A stretch of 64,000 bases of DNA from Omphiscola glabra (taxonomy: Eukaryota > Mollusca > Gastropoda > Lymnaeidae). The stretch spans positions 12,161,241 through 12,225,240 of the forward strand of contig OZ024807.1 of the NCBI GenBank assembly GCA_964017045.1, read 5' to 3'. Position numbers and translations under genes: made by a program. Positions within the stretch are counted from its first letter, which is position 1. Each line of letters starts with the position of its first letter. The notes under the pieces were generated by a model. It saw nothing but the letters and a program-made list of their open reading frames with translations, had not been told where the DNA came from and searched no databases. Shown here piece after piece: positions 59,101 to 64,000 of the stretch.

Positions 59101-62100
59101 TCCCAAGACATACACTAAATCATACAGTGAACGATCTCTCTCTCTTTCTGTGCCCCCAAACAATCAAATTGTCTCCCATTACACATCCGCAATATACCGA
59201 CCATCCCAGTCTTCAAAATTGCCCCCAAGACATATCTCTTCAAACTCTACTATACTGACGCATTCTCACACCCCCACCCCACCACCCTTGACTGAACAAC
59301 GCTCCAAGCTGCTGGGAGCCATCCATGGCTAGTCAGGGGTAGAAAGTACTTGGGTGGGTGAGGTCAATCTTTTTACAAAGCTGTTTTTAAATGTATAATT
59401 TTCAGTAACTGCTGATTTTTATGCGAAGTGCGGTGAGCCTAGCCCTAGGCTGGGGTACTGAGCTATATAAGATCGCTTTACCAATGATAATGATAATACT
59501 CTTCTTCAGAACATCCAGGCCCAGAAAGCTTCTGTTCCATGTCCTGACGGTGATGTCAACATCAGCCATCCTTTCATCGACCTGAACCTGGAGAACCTCA
59601 ACATTGCTCTCATAGTGGCCAGCGAGGACTTGAAGGAGCAGGCCATGAAGGGCTACAGGAAACTGCCAGGACCCACCAAGGAGAACATTCCCAAAATAGC
59701 TGAGCTGAACCAAACAACTCAGCTTTCCGGAATCTTAGAGGGGCAGACTGTGAGCCCAAAGAACCACTTTGCTCAGCCAAATAAGTTTGAGGTAGGTGGT
59801 CATTGCTGTTCATTAAGTATGTGCCCCCAGCAGGGCGGTTGTGTCAGAAGCCGACAAAGTCAGGTGTTATAATTACCAGGCCTAACCACCAACAAGAACT
59901 CACGCAGCAAGAGCAGTTCAGATGTAGACACTAAGCTCTGGGTCTTTTCTTTGTCTGCGTGTCTTTCAAATTGTGTTTTTGCCATCCAAGTCCCAATGTC
60001 AATCTATTTCAAAGGAAATGATTATAAATTATTTGAAAATTGGTTTGAGGCTTATCGGTAACTATCTTTATTAGGATGAGAGATTTAAGGCTTGAGGAAA
60101 TATTCTTGCAGCACCTGGGGTTCATATTATTTCAATGGTTATTTTTTTTTTTAAAATTCTCCACAGCATGTAAACACCTCCAAAAATCTGGCACAGACCT
60201 ATTTTCCTTCTCCTGCTGTAAACAGAACTACTTCTGGAAACAAAGTCATGCAGCCGACTTACAATGGCCAGGTAAGGGCATGTAGTTTTAGCTGTGACAG
60301 TTTTATTTTTATATAGTATACTGGTTTTGGGGCAAGTGTAATTGTGTTTGGAATTTAAGGGAGTCGCTGTAACCGATCTGGTCCAATTACAGCCAGATTT
60401 CTCAGTAATATTTTTAAAAAATATTTTTTGGGAGCAAGGATGGTCCAGTTTTTCTGACTTCCAGCAAGCTATTTTGACCCTTGTTGGCTGACGTCAAGTG
60501 GAGTTTTTAATATTTTAAGGATTTTCTCCACTTCAAGAAAATGTGCCCATTGGGAAGACGAGGTAACTCCATCCATCTGTTTTAGCCAGGATAAATATTG
60601 AACGGATTATTTCTTTGTGTTGATTTCAGCTGTAATGCCTTGATCTTTTTATAGTTATTCAATAGCACAAAGTCAACTCTGTTTATTTGTTTTGTTCACT
60701 AGGGCCATTCACCCTGAAACCCCATTCCCCACATATAAGTGCTCCCATTTTATACATGCACCGTCTCCCAATGACTAATGAATATGTTCATGTCATGTGT
60801 TGACAGGTTTCCTACCCAGAGTCCCGACCCGCCACAGTGTTCCCCACCACCATGATGCCTCCCGTGATCCCTATCAACACCCAGGCCACCACAAATCCCC
60901 CTCCGGGGAAAGTTGCCATCTCACCGATGCGCAAAGCATCAGGTTCAGCTGTATCTAATATGCCTACACCGGCTACGGCTAATATGTCCGGGATCCCTGT
61001 ATTCATCATGGCCCCTCAGCTTCCGAAACCGAGGTCAGCATAAGACAATGAAATCAGTTGTTTTTATAAAAGCAATATATACATATATAATGTTTAAAAT
61101 TCGTCAAACTCATTAATCATTAAATTCTGATTGAAAAACATACAACATGAAAAATCAACTCTAGTAAAAGTGACCATGAAAATCGAGAGGATAATAATAT
61201 CAGTCTTAATCAGTTCAATGAATTTCACTGCATTAGGAAACTGTGGATCTTCAGAAATGGAGACCTGTTCACTCTTACAATTTTGACACGCAGTGAATGA
61301 TTTTGAGATGTCTTTTACGCTTGTGATTACGCTGAGACCTGTCGGATTTTATGAGACCGGGTTCAAATATATATTCCGGTGGTTTCAAGTGTTTTGCACA
61401 TGCTAAAAAGGATTTGTTTTTCCCCACCTCTGTGTAGATTCACACCTATCGCCCCTAAAGAACCAACCAACCCGGCAGAAGTCGCATCGGCCGTCTGCTC
61501 AAACATTCCTCAGACTGTCGTCTGTGACTCGGTCAGGCCACCACCTGACAAAGATATCTCTAAACAAGGACAGTCGAGCCCATTGGAGAAAACAAAGAAA
61601 GGTTTGTGAGAAATATTTCAGCTTGTATTTTGTTTGTTGTTTTGTTGATTTTGGTTGAGTGGGGACAGCCTCATGCAAAGTCCAGACACAGTCTCAAGAC
61701 ACCAACAGTCAACTGGCCATTCCCTTAAATTAATAAAAAAAAAAAGCTGGACAAATCTGATTTACTAATAAGTGATTCACATGGTTTTCACCCAAAAAAT
61801 TGATTGCTCTAAAATCCCTGCCAGTCCCCAAGTGAATTTTCCCGTCCGCCATTTCTATAACATTGTTTATGTTTAATCTTTTGTGCACTGGAATGTGAAG
61901 CCCGAACTGTGAGATCCCTTGTGTTTTGTCCTGAGTACTAAACTGTAAAGATCTAATGTTACTGGACCAGACACATTGTTTTTACACTGTGGAAGCAGAG
62001 TATGGGCCGCCGTAAGGGATCCACTTTAGCTCTGTCAAAAAATGTACCTGGGCTGTGCCAATTTGTATGGGCCGCCGTATGGGATCCACTTTAGCTCTGT

Positions 62101-63715
62101 CAAAAAATGTACCTGGGCTGTGCCAATTTATATGGGCCGCCGTATGGGATCCACTTTAGCTCTGTCAAAAAATGTACCTGGGCTGTGCCAATTTATATGG
62201 GCCGCTGTATGGGATCCACTTTAGCTCTGTCAAAAAATGTACCTGGGCTGTGCCAATTTATATGGGCCGCTGTATGGGATCCACTTTAGCTCTGTCAAAA
62301 AATGTACCTGGGCTGTGCCAATTTATATGGGCCGCCGTATGGGATCCACTTTAGCTCTGTCAAAAATGTACCTGGGCTGTGCCAATTAAATGGGTCGCTG
62401 TATGGGATACACTTTAGCTCTGTCAAAAAATGTACCTGGGCTGTGCCAATTTATATGGGCCGCTGTATGGGATACACTTTAGCTCTGTCAAAAATGTACC
62501 TGGGCTGTGCCAATTTATATGGGCCGCCGTATGGGATACACTTTAGCTCTGTCAAAAATGTACCTGGGCTGTGCCAATTAAATGGGTCGCTGTATGGGAT
62601 CCACTTTAGCTCTGTCAAAAAATGTACCTGGGCTGTGCCAATTTATATGGGCCGCTGTATGGGATACACTTTAGCTCTGTCAAAAATGTACCTGGGCTGT
62701 GCCAATTTATATGGGCCGCCGTATGGGATCCACTTTAGCTCTGTCAAAAAATGTACCTGGGCTGTGCCAATTTAAATGGGGAGCTATACCAGCTTTACCA
62801 GGCCATCTCAGTTGTATGAACACACAACCTGCATATCCCACTATTGGCACATGGTAAGCCACCTGAACTTTATACATGCTAAATAAACACACAACTTGTG
62901 TGTGCCACCACAGACACGCAACCAGTACCTGATCTATTTCCCTCTTGTCTATTTCTTCAAACAGATAAGCTTCTAAATATAGCCAGGAGACTTGTTGCTG
63001 AGATGTCAAAACCTGACCTTAAGTTCAAGGACGAAGACGGCGACACGTAAGTTGAGAAGACTGAGTCAGTGTGTGTACGTGTATGGGAAATAGCTGCACA
63101 TAGTGGGAAAAGCACGCCATGTGAGAGAAATTAATTTTTCAAGTTCCATTCTTGAATTCCCCATGGCATTGTATGTTTATTTTGGTTGCTCTAGTTACCT
63201 CCATGACATGACATTCTGTGTTATTTTGGTTGTTCTAGTTACCTCCATGACATGGCATTCTGTGTTATTTTGGTTGTTCTAGTTACCTCCATGACATGAC
63301 ATGACATTCTGTTATTTTGGTTGTTCTAGTTACCTCCATGATATGACATTCTGTGTTTATTTTGGTTGTTCTAGTTACCTCCATGACATGACATTCTGTG
63401 TTATTTTGGTTGCTCTAGTTACCTCCATGACACGACATTCTGTGTTATTTTGGTTGTTCTAGTTACCTCCGTGACATGACATAACATTCTGTTATTTTGG
63501 TTGTTATAGTTACCTCCATGACATGACATTCTGTGTTTATTTTGGTTGTTCTAGTTACCTCCATGACATGACATTCTGTGGTTTTTTTTGGTTGTTCTAG
63601 TTACCTCCATGTTGCTGTTTGCAAAGCTGATTGTTTCATGGTTCAGGCCCTGCTGGAGAGGATGGTCAGAGAGGGACTCATGGAGATGATTGACATGCAG
63701 AATTGCATGGGACAG
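53184..63715 (+). CDS. IkB-zeta/Bcl-3-like ankyrin protein, 3' part beyond window
   Basis: Nuclear IkB-type regulator of NF-kappaB by similarity. Exons seen: 53176-53357, 53780-53941, 54724-54838, 55729-55919, 57347-57760, 58361-58660, 59510-59791, 60167-60271, 60807-61033, 61438-61601, 62965-63046, 63601-63715; every junction is GT-AG and the phases agree, giving 777 codons from ATG 53184. A better start context (ACCATGG) occurs in frame at 53214. The first exon follows an acceptor (TTTCAACAG), so more 5' sequence exists. Residues 1-700 are low-complexity and Pro/Ser-rich. Residues about 713 on begin ankyrin repeats (DEDGDTYLHVAV, then MIDMQNCMGQ). The long N-terminus plus DGDT-type first repeat recalls NFKBIZ more than short cytoplasmic IkBs. 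The rest of the ankyrin domain lies outside. Confidence 0.8.
54456..54700. repeat. 25-bp minisatellite before exon C
   Basis: About nine copies of gttcatgtggccctagtggc plus ttatt. The last, decayed unit ends some 25 bases before the exon C acceptor at 54723. Confidence 0.92.
54845..54916. repeat. 36-bp tandem duplication after exon C
   Basis: gtcatcatgaatggtatcta plus 16 bp, twice, starting 6 bases past the donor at 54839. Confidence 0.92.
55110..55460. mobile_element. Possible hAT (Charlie-like) remnant in an intron
   Basis: cactagtggttcccaaagtc and ttctggcacccttgcc recall the 5' end of Charlie-type elements; the right end is unclear. Confidence 0.35.
56104..56420 (+). mobile_element. tRNA-head SINE-like sequence with amplified 24-bp core
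   Basis: tgctgggtggccgagcggtc contains TGGCCGAGCGG, a good Pol III A box of tRNA-Ser/Leu type. It is followed by about 12 copies of a 24-bp unit ggtaccagttaaatccccgg plus cttg, whose agttaaatcccc resembles a decayed B box. The downstream sequence to about 56760 could be the SINE body. Not a functional tRNA. Period 24 keeps a 149-codon frame open. Confidence 0.5.
56769..56850. repeat. 18-bp minisatellite
   Basis: Five copies of actgctcaagtcaaggct. Confidence 0.9.
56965..57242. repeat. Long inverted repeat (about 120-bp arms)
   Basis: Left arm aaaatataagaacagc...cttgaattcatagac...tcagaaaacaagacaaaaag...tatcagatcacagta and its inverse from 57117 to 57242, with a loop of about 30 bases (57085-57116). 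Arms differ at scattered sites. Lies about 105 bases before exon E. Confidence 0.9.
57347..57760 (+). CDS. IkB-like exon E: Ser/Pro-rich segment with DSGVCS
   Basis: 138 codons in phase 0 (residues 215-352). Contains SPTPSPH, WSPLSNSSFDSGVCSPLSD. DSGVCS at 57725-57742 fits the DSG-hydrophobic-x-S pattern of the beta-TrCP phosphodegron in IkB proteins. The end is CAG|GTGAGT. Confidence 0.85.
57880..58184. repeat. 49-bp tandem repeat, six copies, each with a donor-like motif
   Basis: Unit aactattttggtgagttaac plus 29 bp, nearly identical copies. Each holds TTTTGGTGAGTTA, close to a 5' splice site. It begins 120 bases after the true donor of exon E, which reads CCAGGTGAGTTA. Confidence 0.93.
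58296..58335. mobile_element. Solo hAT-like terminus before exon F
   Basis: cagtggttcccaaacttagg is a Charlie-type terminus; the partner is missing. It ends about 25 bases before the exon F acceptor. Confidence 0.4.
58361..58660 (+). CDS. IkB-like exon F: His/Met/Pro/Ser-rich repeats
   Basis: 100 codons in phase 0 with imperfect SPPHHMM-type repeats (MSPPHHMMASP, MSPQQPLM, MSPPHYMMSPHQ). Probably disordered; many SP dipeptides are possible phosphorylation sites. Confidence 0.85.
59050..59498 (+). mobile_element. LINE (CR1/L2-like) ORF2 C-terminus and tail, intronic
   Basis: Same family as 22150-22640: LSVYSPLGKLGSSADTRML, SYSERSLSLSVP, then the tail gcggtgagcctagccctagg (59431 on) and (aat)n ending at 59498. 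Degenerate frames. Lies between exons F and G, sense to the gene. Confidence 0.7.
59510..59791 (+). CDS. IkB-like exon G
   Basis: 94 codons in phase 0 (NIQAQKASVPCPDGDVNISH and on). The stretch PFIDLNLENLNIALIVASED is the only ordered-looking helix-type segment of the N-terminal half. Acceptor CTTCTTCAG lies just after the LINE tail. Confidence 0.82.
61999..62783. repeat. 65-bp satellite, 12 copies, partly in a three-unit order
   Basis: Unit tgtacctgggctgtgccaat plus 45 bp. From about 62367 on, units of three kinds (taaatgggtcgctg; tatgggccgctg with gatacac; tatgggccgccg) recur in the same order, a higher-order repeat of about 192 bp. Confidence 0.93.
62965..63046 (+). CDS. IkB-like exon K: start of the ankyrin domain
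   Basis: Codes for DKLLNIARRLVAEMSKPDLK and FKDEDGDT, the last codon split. DGDT is the typical first ankyrin-repeat turn in IkB proteins. Confidence 0.85.
63181..63600. repeat. Tandem copies of the exon L acceptor region
   Basis: Units of 40-50 bp with attttggttgttctagttac then ctccatgacatgacattctg. Nine units carry tctag|ttacctcc (tatag in one) before the true acceptor ending at 63600. Confidence 0.95.
63601..63715 (+). CDS. IkB-like exon L: first ankyrin repeats
   Basis: Completes the split Thr codon and continues YLHVAVCKADCFMVQALLER to MIDMQNCMGQ, ending at CAG|GTGGGT in phase 0. The TYLHVAV and the DMQNCMGQ turn are ankyrin signatures. Confidence 0.87.
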
Positions 63716-63748
63716 GTGGGTGCCCTCACATTTTATTTATATCCCCAA

Positions 63749-64000
63749 ACAGTCTGTGTTGTGTTAAGTTACCGTCTGTGTTTTGTTAAGTTACCATCTG
63801 TGTTTTGTTAAGTTACCGTCTGTGTTGTGTTAAGTTACCATCTGTGATGTGTTTAGTTACAGTCTGTGTTGCGTTAAGTTACCTCTGTTTTGTGTTAAGA
63901 TACCATCTGTGTTGTGTTAAGTCACTGTCTGTGTTGTGTTAAGCTACCTTCTGTGTTGTGTTAAGTCACCGACAGTGTTGTGTTAAGTTATATCAGTTTT
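63749..64000. repeat. 22-bp minisatellite after exon L
   Basis: About 11 copies of ctgtgttgtgttaagttacc-type units, running off the window edge. Confidence 0.9.

Noticed and set aside
62042..62775. Repeated 60-codon frames MYLGCANLYG...
   Set aside because: Each is one or more 65-bp satellite units in an intron of the IkB-like gene.

Overview
The window reads as nuclear DNA of an animal, most likely a gastropod mollusc and plausibly a freshwater heterobranch snail. It is AT-rich, its genes are split by GT-AG introns, and much of it consists of minisatellites, small hAT-type DNA transposons and 5'-truncated LINEs. It also holds an internal TTAGGG-type array. Six copies of a short hAT element have termini that match, from memory, the SPIN family, which has been reported in the pond snail Lymnaea and in several vertebrates. 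The species call is inference; no search was run.

Two genes are well supported. The first is a complete seven-exon cytochrome P450 of the CYP3 type (6295-12032, + strand, 522 residues) with every diagnostic P450 motif. The second starts at or before 53184 and runs off the right edge. It is a 12-exon (as seen) + strand gene for an IkB-zeta/Bcl-3-like nuclear NF-kappaB regulator: a long disordered N-terminal half with a DSGxxS motif, followed by the first ankyrin repeats. A promoter-like block and a candidate first coding exon at 39752-39963 could be its 5' end, because the splice phase fits. Smaller gene candidates are a single-exon two-pass membrane protein (31280-31621), an orphan first exon with housekeeping-type promoter motifs (32514-32642) and a doubtful two-exon fragment near 3931-4209.

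Layout: 1-3115, a 29-bp satellite; 3116-4550, duplicated and tandem DNA; 6295-12032, the P450 gene; 12-31 kb, gene-poor DNA with minisatellites, SPIN-like copies, LINE tails, a hAT transposase relic and an exact 130-bp copy of part of P450 exon 5 fused to a telomere-like array; 31-40 kb, small gene candidates and the densest set of hAT elements with target-site duplications; 40-53 kb, mostly repeats and unexplained sequence; 53-64 kb, the IkB-like gene, with minisatellites, a LINE tail and a long inverted repeat packed against its exons.

The most striking structural theme is tandem repeats lying against splice sites. The intron before the last visible ankyrin exon holds nine extra copies of that exon's own acceptor plus its first codons. 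The P450 exon 6 acceptor and the IkB exon C acceptor also sit at the edge of tandem arrays, and a 49-bp repeat after exon E carries a donor-like motif in each unit. No CRISPR array, tRNA gene, rRNA gene or prokaryotic feature was seen.
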